Shown in pieces: positions 25,520-37,995 of a DNA stretch of 64,000 bases (the first letter of the stretch is position 1; every line of letters starts with the position of its first letter). The DNA comes from Antarctobacter heliothermus (GTDB lineage Bacteria > Pseudomonadota > Alphaproteobacteria > Rhodobacterales > Rhodobacteraceae). The translations under genes were made by a program, and so were the position numbers. The DNA lies in the NCBI RefSeq assembly GCF_002237555.1, contig NZ_CP022540.1:744001-808000 (forward strand), given 5' to 3'. The notes under the pieces were generated by a model, which saw only the letters and a list, made by a program, of their open reading frames with translations, searched no databases and was not told the DNA's origin.

Positions 25520-25957
25520 TTACTGAATGCTGATGCGGATCTGCTGGGTTTCGCCGGTCGATCCGGGAATGCGCAGGATGTGAGTGCCGGGTTTGATGGC
25601 GACAAACGACAACTCCGCCACGCCTTCCGCGTCAAATTCGATCGAGTCTATGGCCATCGGGCGAATTTCGATCTGGTTGATGACAATCTCATTCATCCAG
25701 ATCGCGCGAAAAAACTCTGACCCCGTGATGGCCAGTTCAGCGGATCCGTCGGAGGTGATGATCATCTTGTAGTAAGCCCCGGATTGCAGGGTCACGTCCT
25801 CGCCCAGCGGCTGACCAGAGGAGAGTGTCAGTTGGATCGGCTCTCCCCGGTTGCAAGAAGCCAGCAGCCCGGCAAAGCCGAGATCATCACACAAAGGCGC
25901 CGCAATGACAGGGGTGGCAAGGCCGCATGAAAGGGCGGCAGCAGTCAGAAACTTCAT
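25520..25957 (-). CDS. Exported beta-sandwich protein of unknown function
   Basis: 145 residues with a signal peptide (MKFLTAAALSCGLATPVIAA) and two nearby cysteines at the mature N-terminus (PLCDDLGFAGLLASC). The rest alternates short beta strands (LQSGAYYKMIITSDGSAELAI, EIVINQIEIRP, FDAEGVAELSFVAIKPGTHILRIPG), which resembles a cupredoxin-like fold, but the usual His/Met copper ligands are not in place. It is the first gene of the run leading into the small PepSY-like protein and the two ABC systems, 19 bases from the next gene. I do not recognise a named family. Confidence 0.65.
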   Translation of the reverse strand: MKFLTAAALSCGLATPVIAAPLCDDLGFAGLLASCNRGEPIQLTLSSGQPLGEDVTLQSGAYYKMIITSDGSAELAITGSEFFRAIWMNEIVINQIEIRPMAIDSIEFDAEGVAELSFVAIKPGTHILRIPGSTGETQQIRISIQ

Positions 25958-26478
25958 CAGGTTCTCCTATACTTGAGGGTCATGGCCATGCTGCGAGTTG
26001 GCTGGCCGACTTGTGCCGTTCTGATCGCCTTTTCTCGGGCGACATCGGGAAAAATGTTGGATTGCGGACATGTGGGGAAAAGCGTGGCGCGTCGGGGCGA
26101 CAACCGGGTTCATCCACGCCGCGGAGCGACATTACCGCCAAAAGCGGAGCGATCATCCGTTGCATTACCCCCTCCCTTCCCCGCCTCGTCGTCTCGGGTG
26201 TGTCGATGTCATCCCAATCAAACCGGGGGCTTTTCGCAACCGGTACTTTTGGCCCGGTTGCGTGGATGACGGACAATGCCAGCGCAGTGAATTGGCGGCG
26301 ATTGCCAGCAGTTTCAGGCCCGCAATGACCTTGCCGCGCGCCTGTTGATTCGCGCGTTGGGCGCACCGCTGTCTTTCGGACCGGTTTGGCAATTCAACGT
26401 CTGGACGTTGCAGACCGTAGACGACCCTGCCTTGAAAGGAGGTTGAGGACAGGGGTCATGCTCTTCAAATGCCAGTAG
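25958..26478. other. Intergenic region, no gene recognised
   Basis: About 520 bases between the exported-protein gene and the 3' end of the KduD-like gene. It should contain the promoter of the leftward PQQ-associated cluster. Open frames here are short and without domain character. No tRNA or terminal inverted repeats were seen. Confidence 0.45.
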
Positions 26479-27246
26479 TCAGCGCCCCATCCAGCCGCCG
26501 TCCACCACCAGGATCTCACCGTTCACATAGTCCGACGCGGCAGAGGCCAGAAAGACCGCCGGTCCGGCAAAGTCCTGCGGCGTGCCCCAACGCCCCTGCG
26601 GAATCCGCGCAAGGATCGCCTCGGACCGGTCCGGATCGTCCTGCAGGGCCTGGGTGTTGTCGGTGGCGATATAGCCCGGCGCAATGGCATTCACGTTTAC
26701 GCCTTTGCCCGCCCATTCATTGGCCAGCGCCTTGGTCAGCTGCCCAATCCCGCCTTTGGAGGCGGCGTAGCCCGGCACGGTGATCCCGCCCTGAAAACTC
26801 AGCAGCGAGGCGGTGAAGATGATCTTGCCCCTGCCCCGTTCAACCATCCCGCGCCCGATTTCACGGCTGAGGACAAACTGCGCCGAGAGGTTCACCTCAA
26901 TCACCTCATCCCACCACTCGTCGGGATGCTCTGCCGCTGGCTTGCGCTTGATGGTGCCGGCGTTGTTGATCAGGATATCGGGCTTGATCCCATCCGCCTC
27001 GACCTGCGCAGCAAACCCCGTTACCGCCGCGCGGTCGGAAAAATCGCACTGGTATGGGGTGAACTTGCGCCCCAGCGCCGTCACCGCCTGTTCCACCTCG
27101 GACCCCGGCCGCATGGACGCACTGACACCCACAATGTCCGCGCCCGCCTGCGCCAAGGCTTTTGCCATGCTGCGGCCAATCCCGCGCTTGCAGCCTGTAA
27201 CCAAAGCGGTCTTGCCGGTCAGGTCAAAGGATTTCAGGACAGTCAT
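26479..27246 (-). CDS. SDR oxidoreductase, KduD-like (2-dehydro-3-deoxy-D-gluconate 5-dehydrogenase type)
   Basis: 255 residues. It shows the KduD pattern: FDLTGKTALVTGCKRGIGRSMAKALAQAGADIVGVS, INNAGTIKRKPAAEHPDEWWDEVIEVNLSAQF, the active-site YAASKGGIGQLTKALANEWAGKGVNVNAIAPGYIATDNT and IPQGRWGTPQDFAGPAVFLASAASDYVNGEILVVDGGWMGR. The second ATG (27246) is chosen because GGAG lies 7 bases before it. KduD-type enzymes act on keto-deoxy sugar acids in uronate breakdown. It is downstream of an enolase-superfamily dehydratase, consistent with a sugar-acid route. The exact substrate is inferred from family resemblance. Confidence 0.8.
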   Translation of the reverse strand: MTVLKSFDLTGKTALVTGCKRGIGRSMAKALAQAGADIVGVSASMRPGSEVEQAVTALGRKFTPYQCDFSDRAAVTGFAAQVEADGIKPDILINNAGTIKRKPAAEHPDEWWDEVIEVNLSAQFVLSREIGRGMVERGRGKIIFTASLLSFQGGITVPGYAASKGGIGQLTKALANEWAGKGVNVNAIAPGYIATDNTQALQDDPDRSEAILARIPQGRWGTPQDFAGPAVFLASAASDYVNGEILVVDGGWMGR

Positions 27247-27304
27247 TCGCATTCTCCGATCTTGATCAGGGTCTTTCGGGCTGTCCGGCAGGCGTCAATT
27301 CTGA

Positions 27305-28423
27305 TCATCCGTGCATGTCGTCATGCGCAGCCTGCAATCTTGCCCAGTCAAAGACCACCCCCGTCCCCGGGCTGTCCGGGGCGACCGCAAGGTGATCCTC
27401 GACCACCAGCGGGCGGGTCGTGTAGGTGTCGATGGGAAAGGAATGCACCTCGATCCAGCCGCCTTGCCCCTGACCGGACACAAGGCTGACGTGCAACTCC
27501 TGCATCCCGTGGCTGCAGACCGGAATGCCGTGGGCACGGCCCAATGCCGCCACCTGTAGCCAGCCGGTGATGCCGCCGCAGTTGGACGCATCCGGTTGCA
27601 GAAAGCTCAGACGTGCCTCCGCCACCGCGTATTCAAATTCATGAATCGTGTGCAGGTTTTCTCCCATCGCCAGCGGCATGCCGGTGGCGTCGGCGATCTG
27701 GCCATAGCCCTTGTAGTTGTCGGGGATGATCGGTTCCTCGAACCATGTGATATCATAGGGCGCAAAGGCCCGCGCCGCCGCGATCGCCTGATCCACTTCC
27801 ATCGAATAATTGGCATCGACCATGAACGTCACATCCGGGCCGATCAGGTCACGCACCGCCTTGATGCGGACGACATCCTCGGCCAGCGTCGGCTGCCCGA
27901 TCTTGATCTTCACACCGTTGAAACCACGGTCCAGATAGCCCCGAATGCTGTCCAGCAGCTTTGGCAATGGAAAGTTCAGGTCGATCCCGCCCGCATAGGC
28001 GCGGCATCGGTCCCCTGCCCCGCCCGCCATCTGCCACAGCGGCTGGTCCATGCGTTTGCCGCGCAGATCCCACAGCGCGATATCCACCGCCGAGATCGCA
28101 AATGACGCGATGCCCCCGCGCGCGACGTAATGCACATGCCATTGCATCGCGTCATACAGCGCCTCGACATCTTGCGCCGACCGACCGATCAGAAACGGCG
28201 CAAGGTCATGTTCGATCATCGCGGCAATCGCGCGCCCGCCCTTGCCGCCGGTATAGGTATACCCGGTCCCTTCGCTGCCGTCTTCCAGTGTGACCGTGGC
28301 GGTGATCAACTCGAAATGGGTATGGTCGCCGTGTTTGGCATCACTCAGCACCTCGGCCAGCGGCACATCGAACAGGCGGACGGTAACGCGCGCAATGCGA
28401 TTGGCGGAATTTGAGTTCGTCAT
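27305..28423 (-). CDS. Enolase-superfamily sugar-acid dehydratase (mandelate racemase/muconate lactonizing family)
   Basis: 372 residues. The capping domain covers about 1-125 and the barrel follows. Catalytic elements visible are the KxK motif in GVKIKIGQ, the metal ligands in MVDANYSM (Asp), WFEEPI (Glu) and AMGENLH (Glu), the Asp of [13 protein letters not shown] and the His of CSHGMQELH. This set matches the mandelate-racemase subgroup, which includes acid-sugar dehydratases such as those for galactarate, talarate or gluconate. Its place between a ROK regulator and a KduD-like SDR suggests dehydration of an aldonic or aldaric acid to a keto-deoxy acid. The precise substrate cannot be read from sequence. 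Confidence 0.85.
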   Translation of the reverse strand: MTNSNSANRIARVTVRLFDVPLAEVLSDAKHGDHTHFELITATVTLEDGSEGTGYTYTGGKGGRAIAAMIEHDLAPFLIGRSAQDVEALYDAMQWHVHYVARGGIASFAISAVDIALWDLRGKRMDQPLWQMAGGAGDRCRAYAGGIDLNFPLPKLLDSIRGYLDRGFNGVKIKIGQPTLAEDVVRIKAVRDLIGPDVTFMVDANYSMEVDQAIAAARAFAPYDITWFEEPIIPDNYKGYGQIADATGMPLAMGENLHTIHEFEYAVAEARLSFLQPDASNCGGITGWLQVAALGRAHGIPVCSHGMQELHVSLVSGQGQGGWIEVHSFPIDTYTTRPLVVEDHLAVAPDSPGTGVVFDWARLQAAHDDMHG

Positions 28424-28707
28424 GTCAATGGCTCCGGTGAACTGACCGCACCAATATCAGGCAGTGACTGCATTCGACAGTCGGCAAGTCACATCGCCCC
28501 CGGCAGAAACGCTTTCAGCATCCTCCGAACTGCACAACGGATCACCCCGGCACCAACTGGAACCCCTACAAGCGTGTCCGCGTCGTCCCCTCCCTATTGC
28601 CCGTTCTTGGCACGGCGCACAGGCCCGCAAGGGTCAGATTAGGTACAGCGCGCGCCTCACGCGCGGAAGGCGCAGCCTAAGACGAAACCCGTTCGACATG
28701 TATTGCG

Positions 28708-29928
28708 TCAGCCCTTGAGGAACGCATTGCGGTCGATCAGGAACTTGTCGGACAATGGCAAGCTAGCCGCACCAAGCGCGCGCGCATCCCGCCCGATGCT
28801 GCCTTCGCGCAGGTCCGGCACTTCGATGCCCGGCACCCTGATCTCGTTCAGGCGACGCGTGGTTCGGGCGACCAATGTCGCGCGCACAGTGTCCGGCAAC
28901 CATCCGTCGATCACCACGCTTTCAAAGTCGATCAGGCAGGATGCGGATAAGATCGCATAGGCAATCCCGTCAGCGGCATGGGTCATCCACGCATCCAGAA
29001 CGCCGTCGGGCAAAACCCATTGGGCCGGGTTGTCCCAGATCATCCCGCTGTCACCGCCTGCATCGGTCACCAACTGTTCGAGCGAATATATGGACGCCAC
29101 ATCGACCAACTGGCTGACTTTGTCCCCCTTGATGCCAATTGGAATCGACGCCACGGCCGCCGCGTTGCCGCTGTGTCCGGTGAACACCGTATTGTCGATG
29201 ACCAACCCACCGCCGACAAAGAAACCGACGAAGAAGTAAAGGAAATCTCGGGATTTGCTTTGATCGCCAAAGACCAGTTCGGCACCGCATGCCGCAGAGC
29301 CGTCATTGCGCAGGTAGACCGGAAAATCCCAGACTGCGGCAAGTTCGTCCGCGATCTTGCGGTCGCGCCAGGCCTCCATCTCCGCGGTGGGCAGGCCAAG
29401 CGGCTTGGCCCAGTCCCACAACCTGAACGGAATGGAGATGCCCAATCCAGCGACACGGGCGCGATGCTCTGGCGAAAGCTGGTCAAGCAAATGAGTTATC
29501 GCACCGTTTGCAAATTCGATCACGCCGTCGGGGGTAGGATAGCGATGGGCCAGGTGAACACGGTCTTCGACGCGGCCGTGGAAATCGGTCAATACCAAGT
29601 CCAGCGACCGACGCCCCACCTTGAGTCCCAGAAAGAACGCGCCATCGCGCGCCAAACTCATTGGAACCGACGGCTGGCCGACTTTTCCGCGCACCGGATT
29701 GCCCTTTTTCAGCAAGCCTTCTTTTTCAAGCGCGCGCATGATGACCGAAACGGTTTGTGCGGACAGTCCGGTCAGGCGGGCGATTTCGGCCTTGGGCAGC
29801 GGTCCGAATTGCCGGATCAACGACAGGACCAACCGTTCATTATGGGCCCGAACGCCGCTCTGGTTAGAGCCGCGCACTCTGTCTGACGGCAGGGTCACCG
29901 GATCGCCGTCTAGCCGGTTGCTGTCCAT
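28708..29928 (-). CDS. ROK family transcriptional repressor (FrcR/NagC-like)
   Basis: 406 residues. An N-terminal winged helix (LIRQFGPLPKAEIARLTGLSAQTVSVIMRALEKEGLLKKG, about residues 34-75) precedes a ROK domain that starts FFLGLKVGRRSLDLVLTDFHGRV and has the ATPase-like turn FFVGFFVGGGLVIDNTVFTGHSGNAAAVAS. The cysteine cluster (CxCGxxGC) that binds zinc in most ROK proteins is absent: the corresponding stretch reads GIKGDKVSQLVDVASIYS. It is transcribed away from the FrcBCA importer with a strong palindrome between, so it probably represses that importer and the catabolic genes when the sugar is absent. Confidence 0.9.
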   Translation of the reverse strand: MDSNRLDGDPVTLPSDRVRGSNQSGVRAHNERLVLSLIRQFGPLPKAEIARLTGLSAQTVSVIMRALEKEGLLKKGNPVRGKVGQPSVPMSLARDGAFFLGLKVGRRSLDLVLTDFHGRVEDRVHLAHRYPTPDGVIEFANGAITHLLDQLSPEHRARVAGLGISIPFRLWDWAKPLGLPTAEMEAWRDRKIADELAAVWDFPVYLRNDGSAACGAELVFGDQSKSRDFLYFFVGFFVGGGLVIDNTVFTGHSGNAAAVASIPIGIKGDKVSQLVDVASIYSLEQLVTDAGGDSGMIWDNPAQWVLPDGVLDAWMTHAADGIAYAILSASCLIDFESVVIDGWLPDTVRATLVARTTRRLNEIRVPGIEVPDLREGSIGRDARALGAASLPLSDKFLIDRNAFLKG

Positions 29929-29996
29929 GTTGTTCCTTCCGGAGGCATTGAGTGACGCGCGTCCTGTCTGGTCAGGTTTCCTCTTTCGGCGTCAAC

Positions 29997-30034
29997 TGTC
30001 AATAATAAATAACGCGAAGTGATTTATATTGACA
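29997..30034. promoter_or_regulatory. Candidate ROK operator overlapping divergent promoters
   Basis: TGTCAATAATAAAT (29997-30010) faces ATTTATATTGACA (30022-30034), a near-perfect inverted repeat (one-base difference) around an 11-base centre in otherwise GC-rich DNA. Each outer arm contains TTGACA, the consensus -35 hexamer, one directed to the ROK gene and one to the binding-protein gene. NagC/Mlc-type ROK repressors are known to bind AT-rich TT-N-AA style palindromes. A regulator bound here could block both promoters. Confidence 0.6.
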
Positions 30035-30141
30035 CAAGCCGCCCGAATCGGCTTTCTGGATGATGGAGGGTCGGCGTTTATCCCGGCTCTTGGGTCCGCT
30101 TGAACTGCCGCGTCGGACCCCGCGGAATTTGGGAGGATAAC

Positions 30142-31167
30142 ATGAAAACGCTTCTGACTGGCACGGCCATTGCCCTGACCGCCGCCACCCTGGCAACCGG
30201 CGCAAGCGCCGCCAGCCATTCGATCAGCGCGTGCCTGATCACCAAAACAGACACCAACCCATTCTTCGTAAAGATGAAGGAAGGCGCGACTGCCAAGGCC
30301 GAGGAACTTGGCATCGAGCTGAAATCCTTTGCCGGAAAGATTGACGGCGATCACGAAACACAGGTTCAGGCCATCGAAACCTGCATCGCGGATGGGGCCA
30401 AGGGCATTCTGCTGACCGCCTCCGACACCTCATCGATCGTTCCGGCCGTACAACAGGCGCGAGACGCCGGCATCCTTGTCATCGCACTGGACACACCGCT
30501 GGAGCCGATCGGCTCTGCCGACGCGACCTTTGCCACCGACAACTTTCTGGCGGGCGAACTGATCGGAAAATGGGCCGCGGGCAAGCTGGGCGATGCTGCC
30601 GCCGACGCCAAGATCGGCATGCTGGATCTGGCCGTATCGCAGCCGTCCGTCGGCGTTCTGCGCGATCAGGGGTTCCTGACCGGGTTTGGGATTGACGTCA
30701 TGGATGTCACCAAGTGGGGCGATGAAACCGATCCGCGCATCGTCGGCAACGACGTGACGCAGGGCAACGAAGAGGGCGGTCGCCGCGCGATGGAGAACCT
30801 GCTGGCGCAGGACCCAATGATCAACGTGGTCTACACCATCAACGAACCCGCAGCCGCCGGGGCCTATGAGGCGCTGAAATCCATCGGACGCGAGAACGAT
30901 GTTCTGATCGTGTCGGTCGACGGTGGCTGCCCGGGCGTCATGAACGTGGCCGATGGCGTGATCGGCGCGACCTCTCAGCAGTATCCGCTGCTGATGGCGT
31001 CGCTGGGCATCGAGGCGATCAAGAAATGGGCTGACGAAGGCGTCAAACCAGAGCCGAGTGAAGGCAAGAACTTCTTCGACACCGGCGTGTCGCTGGTCAC
31101 TGACCAGCCGGTCGATGGCGTCGACTCGATCTCTGTCCAGGAAGGTACGGAGCGTTGCTGGGGCTGA
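30142..31167 (+). CDS. frcB: Sugar ABC transporter substrate-binding protein (FrcB-like)
   Basis: 341 residues from ATG 30142 with GGGAGGA upstream. A Sec signal peptide ([13 protein letters not shown]) is followed by a type 1 sugar-binding fold: [106 protein letters not shown] and [26 protein letters not shown]. The order binding protein, permease, single-domain ATPase and the divergent ROK regulator match the fructose system FrcBCA of rhizobia. Fructose, ribose or mannose are plausible ligands; the neighbouring sugar-acid enzymes leave this open. Confidence 0.82.
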   Translation: MKTLLTGTAIALTAATLATGASAASHSISACLITKTDTNPFFVKMKEGATAKAEELGIELKSFAGKIDGDHETQVQAIETCIADGAKGILLTASDTSSIVPAVQQARDAGILVIALDTPLEPIGSADATFATDNFLAGELIGKWAAGKLGDAAADAKIGMLDLAVSQPSVGVLRDQGFLTGFGIDVMDVTKWGDETDPRIVGNDVTQGNEEGGRRAMENLLAQDPMINVVYTINEPAAAGAYEALKSIGRENDVLIVSVDGGCPGVMNVADGVIGATSQQYPLLMASLGIEAIKKWADEGVKPEPSEGKNFFDTGVSLVTDQPVDGVDSISVQEGTERCWG

Positions 31168-31188
31168 TGCCGAACTTCTGAACAATCG

Positions 31189-31213
31189 CGAAGGGGCGGT
31201 AGCCGCCCCTTCG
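31189..31213 (+). terminator. Intercistronic hairpin between frcB-like and frcC-like genes
   Basis: CGAAGGGGCGG (31189-31199) pairs perfectly with CCGCCCCTTCG (31203-31213) around a TAG loop, 22 bases past the stop. There is no T-run, so it most likely protects the upstream message or reduces read-through, giving more binding protein than membrane components. Confidence 0.65.
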
Positions 31214-31300
31214 TCATGGACGCGTTGCCGCCTTGTCGCCTAGGCTGGCTCCAAACGCGCAACAGAACGCACCCACATACTTGATCTGGGAGGATCCCAC

Positions 31301-32371
31301 ATGACCGAGTCTGCCTCGAAGGGGTCGGACTACGAATCGTCGTTGTCCGCAGCCACCAATCAGGTCGCCGAGTTCGAAAAGCCCCAAGGTTTTGTTCACA
31401 AGGTGCAAAACGCCTTACACACGAATCCAGCCCTTGTTCCGCTCATCGTCCTTGTAATGTCCATCGTGGTCTTTGGCGTATTGCTGGGGTCCAAGTTCTT
31501 TTCGCCCTTCGCGCTGACCTTGATCCTGCAGCAAGTTCAGATCGTTGGCATCGTGGCAGCGGCGCAATCGCTGGTGATCCTGACCGCAGGCATCGACCTG
31601 TCTGTGGGTGCGATCATGGTCATGAGTTCGGTCGTGATGGGGCAGTTCACCTTTCGCTATGGCATCCCGCCGTTCATCTCGGTGATGTGCGGTCTGGCGG
31701 TTGGCACTGGCATCGGCGCGATCAACGGTTTGCTGGTCACCCGGATGAAACTGCCGCCCTTTATCGTGACGCTGGGCATGTGGCAGATCGTTCTGGCCGC
31801 CAACTTTCTGTATTCAGCAAACGAAACCATTCGCTCTCAGGACATCGAACAGAATGCCGCGATCCTGCAGTTCTTTGGTACAACCCTGCAATTGGGCAGC
31901 GCGCGCCTGACCTATGGTATCATCTTCATGCTGTTGCTTTTTGGCGTACTGACCTATGCGCTGACGCAAACGGCGTGGGGACGACACGTCTACGCGGTAG
32001 GCGATGACAAAGAAGCAGCCGAACTGTCGGGCATGGAGGCGAACAAGGTTCTTGTGTCCGTTTATGCACTGTCTGGCCTGATCTGTGCCTTTGCTGGCTG
32101 GGCCCTGATCGGGCGCATCGGGTCGGTCTCTCCGACCTCGGGGCAACTGGCCAACATCGAATCCATCACCGCCGTGGTGATCGGGGGCATCTCGCTGTTC
32201 GGTGGGCGTGGCTCTGTTTTGGGGTCGCTGTTCGGGGCGCTGATTGTCGGCGTGTTCACCTTGGGTCTGCGCCTGATGGGGGCGGATGCGCAATGGACCT
32301 ACCTGCTGATTGGCGTACTGATCATCGCTGCGGTCTCTGTCGATCAATGGATCAGAAAGGTTTCGGGATAA
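31301..32371 (+). CDS. frcC: Sugar ABC transporter permease (FrcC-like)
   Basis: 356 residues with eight to ten membrane segments after a ~45-residue soluble N-terminus. RbsC-family signatures are clear: AAAQSLVILTAGIDLSVGAIMVMSSVVMG, NGLLVTRMKLPPFIVTLGMWQIV, YAVGDDKEAAELSGMEANKVLVSVYALSGLICAFAGW and ESITAVVIGGISLFGGRGSVLGSLFGALIVGV. GGGAGGA-like sequence precedes the ATG. The stop codon overlaps the next start (TAATG). Confidence 0.88.
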   Translation: MTESASKGSDYESSLSAATNQVAEFEKPQGFVHKVQNALHTNPALVPLIVLVMSIVVFGVLLGSKFFSPFALTLILQQVQIVGIVAAAQSLVILTAGIDLSVGAIMVMSSVVMGQFTFRYGIPPFISVMCGLAVGTGIGAINGLLVTRMKLPPFIVTLGMWQIVLAANFLYSANETIRSQDIEQNAAILQFFGTTLQLGSARLTYGIIFMLLLFGVLTYALTQTAWGRHVYAVGDDKEAAELSGMEANKVLVSVYALSGLICAFAGWALIGRIGSVSPTSGQLANIESITAVVIGGISLFGGRGSVLGSLFGALIVGVFTLGLRLMGADAQWTYLLIGVLIIAAVSVDQWIRKVSG

Positions 32372-33174
32372 TGTCTGTGCAACCCATCGTTCAAGGCCGC
32401 GGGATCGTGAAGCGTTACGGCCACGTCACCGCCATCGACCATTCGGATTTTGACCTTTACCCGGGTGAGGTGCTGGCCGTGATCGGAGACAACGGCGCCG
32501 GCAAATCCTCGATCGTCAAGGCGATCTGCGGCGCGGTTCAGGCCGACGAAGGCGAGATCAAGATCGAGGGCAAGCCGGTGCATTTCACCTCACCGCTGCA
32601 AGCCCGTGAAATGGGGATCGAGATCGTCTATCAGCAGCTTGCCCTGTCGCCATCGCTATCCATTGCCGACAACATGTTTGCGGGGCGTGAGCTACGCAAA
32701 CCCGGATTTATGGGCACGGTCTTTCGCCAACTCGACAAGAAGGCGATGGAAAAGTTCGCCCGGGACAAACTGACCGAACTGGGCCTGATGACTGTCCAAT
32801 CAATCAATCAAGCGGTCGAAACGCTATCGGGCGGCCAGCGTCAGGGCGTGGCAGTGGCGCGGGCTGCAGCCTTTGCCCGCAAGTTCATCATCATGGATGA
32901 ACCGACCGCAGCGCTTGGTGTCAAGGAAAGTCGCCGTGTGCTGGAACTGATTCAGGACGTGCGATCAAAGGGCATTCCGATCATTCTGATCAGCCATAAC
33001 ATGCCGCATGTCTTCGAGGTGGCGGACCGCGTCCACATCCACCGGCTGGGCAAACGGCACGCGGTGGTCGATCCGGCCAAGATCTCGATGTCGGATGCGG
33101 TTGCGATCATGACCGGCGCGATGGATCCACCGCCAATTGAAGAGCAACAGCTTACGCCCAAGGCCGCAGCATAG
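32371..33174 (+). CDS. frcA: Sugar ABC transporter ATP-binding protein (FrcA-like, single domain)
   Basis: 267 residues from the ATG that overlaps the permease stop. Walker A GDNGAGKSSIVKAI, VYQQLALSPSLSIADNMFAGRE, signature LSGGQRQGVAVARAA, Walker B FIIMDEPTAALG and the switch ILISHNM are all present. Unlike RbsA it has one ATPase domain only, as in rhizobial FrcA. The protein ends soon after MSDAVAIMTGAMDPPP. Confidence 0.88.
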   Translation: MSVQPIVQGRGIVKRYGHVTAIDHSDFDLYPGEVLAVIGDNGAGKSSIVKAICGAVQADEGEIKIEGKPVHFTSPLQAREMGIEIVYQQLALSPSLSIADNMFAGRELRKPGFMGTVFRQLDKKAMEKFARDKLTELGLMTVQSINQAVETLSGGQRQGVAVARAAAFARKFIIMDEPTAALGVKESRRVLELIQDVRSKGIPIILISHNMPHVFEVADRVHIHRLGKRHAVVDPAKISMSDAVAIMTGAMDPPPIEEQQLTPKAAA

Positions 33175-33289
33175 CGCTATATCGGCGGTCCGCCTTCGGA
33201 CGGGCCGCCCTTGACTGGCACCACCTTGCAACAGCAAACGAGACGAAAACACTAATCACAAATCGGGTCTAGCCTTTGGCACACAACTA

Positions 33290-33305
33290 CTGTTAGCGAT
33301 AACAG
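33290..33305. promoter_or_regulatory. LacI-type palindrome overlapping the glg promoter
   Basis: CTGTTAGCGATAACAG is a perfect 6-bp inverted repeat around GCGA with a central CG, the shape of LacI-family operators. It lies 30 bases before the glgP start and overlaps a plausible promoter (TTGGCA at 33276-33281, 17-base spacer, ATAACA at 33299-33304). It suggests control of the whole glycogen operon by a LacI-type sugar repressor not encoded in the window. Confidence 0.5.
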
Positions 33306-33335
33306 GCGCACCACGGTCAGCGGGAGGACCGGTCG

Positions 33336-35755
33336 ATGGCGCGCGTCACGCGGCCCGATAGACAGGACAGGACCGACCCTATGAAAGAAGAAATTCTCGC
33401 GCATCTGCGCTATTCGCTCGGCAAGGATGCTGAACACGCCGCGCTGTATGACTGGCGCATGGCCCTTTCGCTCAGCCTGCGCGACCGAATGGTAGACTCC
33501 TGGTATCAAAGCACCAAAGCCAGCTATACGGGCCACAAAAAGCGGGTCTACTATCTTTCGATGGAATTCCTCATCGGTCGCCTGATCGAGGACGTCGCTG
33601 CCAATATCGGCCTTACGGACGAAGCACGCGCCGCCGTGACAGAACTGGGTCAGGACTATGACATCCTGGTTCATGACGAACCCGACGCAGCCCTTGGCAA
33701 CGGTGGCCTTGGGCGCCTTGCCGCCTGTTTCATGGACAGTCTGGCCACGCTGGGCATTCCGGCGATGGGCTATGGCATCCGCTATGAACATGGACTGTTC
33801 GAGCAGGACTTTGTCGAAGGCCAGCAGATCGAAAAACCGGAAACCTGGCTTGCACAGCGTCACGCCTGGGAATTCGAACGCCCGGAAGTCAGCTACAAGA
33901 TCGGTTTTGGCGGTCATGTGCAGCATCACGAAGGCAAGGCCAAATGGCACCCGCATGAAACCGTACTGGCGACAGCGTTCGACACGCCGGTTGTCGGCTG
34001 GCAGGGCCGTTGGGGCAACACATTGCGCCTGTGGTCGGCGCGGCCGCAGAAGGAGTTCGACCTCGCCAGCTTTAACCGTGGCGATTATTTGGCTGCCAGC
34101 CGGTCAGAGGCGCTGGCGCGCACGATTTGCCGCGTCCTTTATCCGGACGACACCACCGAAAGCGGCAAGGAACTGCGGCTCAAGCAAGAGTATTTCTTTA
34201 CCGCCGCCTCGATTCACGATCTTTTGCGCCGGTTCTTTATCGATCATGACGACATTCGCGCCCTGCCTGATGCCGCCGCGATCCAGCTGAACGACACGCA
34301 TCCCGCGATCGCCGGGCCGGAACTGGTCCGTATCCTTGTCGATATCCACGGACTGGAGATGGCGGAGGCAATCGAACTGGCCCGCCGCTGCCTGGGCTAT
34401 ACCAACCACACGCTGCTGCCAGAGGCGCTGGAACGCTGGCCCGAATGGCTGCTGGGCCGTGTCCTGCCCCGGCATCTGGAAATCATCCGTTCGATTGAAG
34501 ACTCCCAGCAGTCGCACCACCCCGACAGCCCACGCATCCTTGACCACGGCAACGTCAACATGGGTGAGCTTGCGTTTATCATGGCGCATAAGGTCAACGG
34601 CGTCTCGGCTCTGCATACCGATTTGGTCAAATCGACCGTCTTTGCCGATCTGCACCGCATCCACCCGAACCGCATCGTGAACCAGACTAACGGCATCACG
34701 CCGCGCCGCTGGCTGTATGAATGCAACCCCGCCCTGTCGAAACTCATCACGCGTGAGATCGGCGATGCCTGGCCCGCAGATCTGGACCAGCTCAGCCGGC
34801 TTCGGGACCGCAGTGGTGATCATGGCTTTTTGCAGGAGTTCATGGCGGCCAAGCGCGTTAACAAGGAACGCCTGTCGAACTGGGTTCAGGAACACTGCGG
34901 CATCGCCATCGACCCCGATGCCATGTTCGACGTGCAGATCAAGCGCATCCACGAATACAAACGCCAGTTGATGAACATCCTGGAAACCATCGCGTTCTGG
35001 AATGAGATTCACGCCAACCCGAACGGCAACTGGACTCCGCGCGTCAAAATCTTTGGGGGAAAGGCGGCACCGGGCTACCATGTCGCCAAGCAGATCATCC
35101 GCCTGATCAACGACGTTGCTGGCGTGCTCAACAACGACCCGGTGACCAAGGACCTGCTCAAGATCGTATACCCGCCCAACTACAACGTGACGATGGCCGA
35201 AATGCTGATCCCGGCGGCGGACCTCAGCGAACAGATCTCGACCGCAGGCAAAGAGGCATCCGGCACCGGCAACATGAAGTTCGCCCTGAACGGCGCGCTG
35301 ACCATCGGCACACTGGACGGTGCCAACGTCGAAATCCGTGACCATGTGGGGCCTGAAAACTTCTTCCTGTTTGGCCTGACCGCCGCCGAAGTAACAGAGC
35401 GGCGCAGCCACCACGGCTATGCCCGCGCTGCCATCGAACAAAGTCCGCGTATGCAAAAGGTGCTCGCCCAGATCGCCGAGGGACGTTTCTCACCAGAGGA
35501 GCCCAGCCGCTACCACGATCTGGTCGGCAATCTGTGGGATCACGACCATTTCCTCGTGTCCTGCGATTTCGACACTTATTTCGATATGCAGCGCCGCGCC
35601 GACGAAGCCTTTACTCAAACGTCGTCATGGGCTGCAATGGCGTTGAACAACACTGCCGGTGTCGGCTGGTTCTCATCGGACCGTACGATTCGCGGTTACG
35701 CGCGCGATATCTGGAATGTCGGCAGCGCCATCGATGGCGAATTGGAGCAGAGCGC

Positions 35756-35759
<4 letters not shown>
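33336..35759 (+). CDS. glgP: Glycogen phosphorylase
   Basis: 807 residues of GT35. It cleaves alpha-1,4 ends of glycogen with phosphate to give glucose-1-phosphate, using pyridoxal phosphate. Visible motifs: [80 protein letters not shown] and the PLP-lysine segment [30 protein letters not shown] 33336 has GGGAGGA 7 bases upstream, the best SD here, though the conserved core begins at [16 protein letters not shown] (33381). First gene of the glycogen operon; its stop overlaps glgB as ATGA. Confidence 0.96.
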
Positions 35760-37966
<2,207 letters not shown>

Positions 37967-37995
37967 ACAGACACCTGATCACGGGGGAGGATCAC

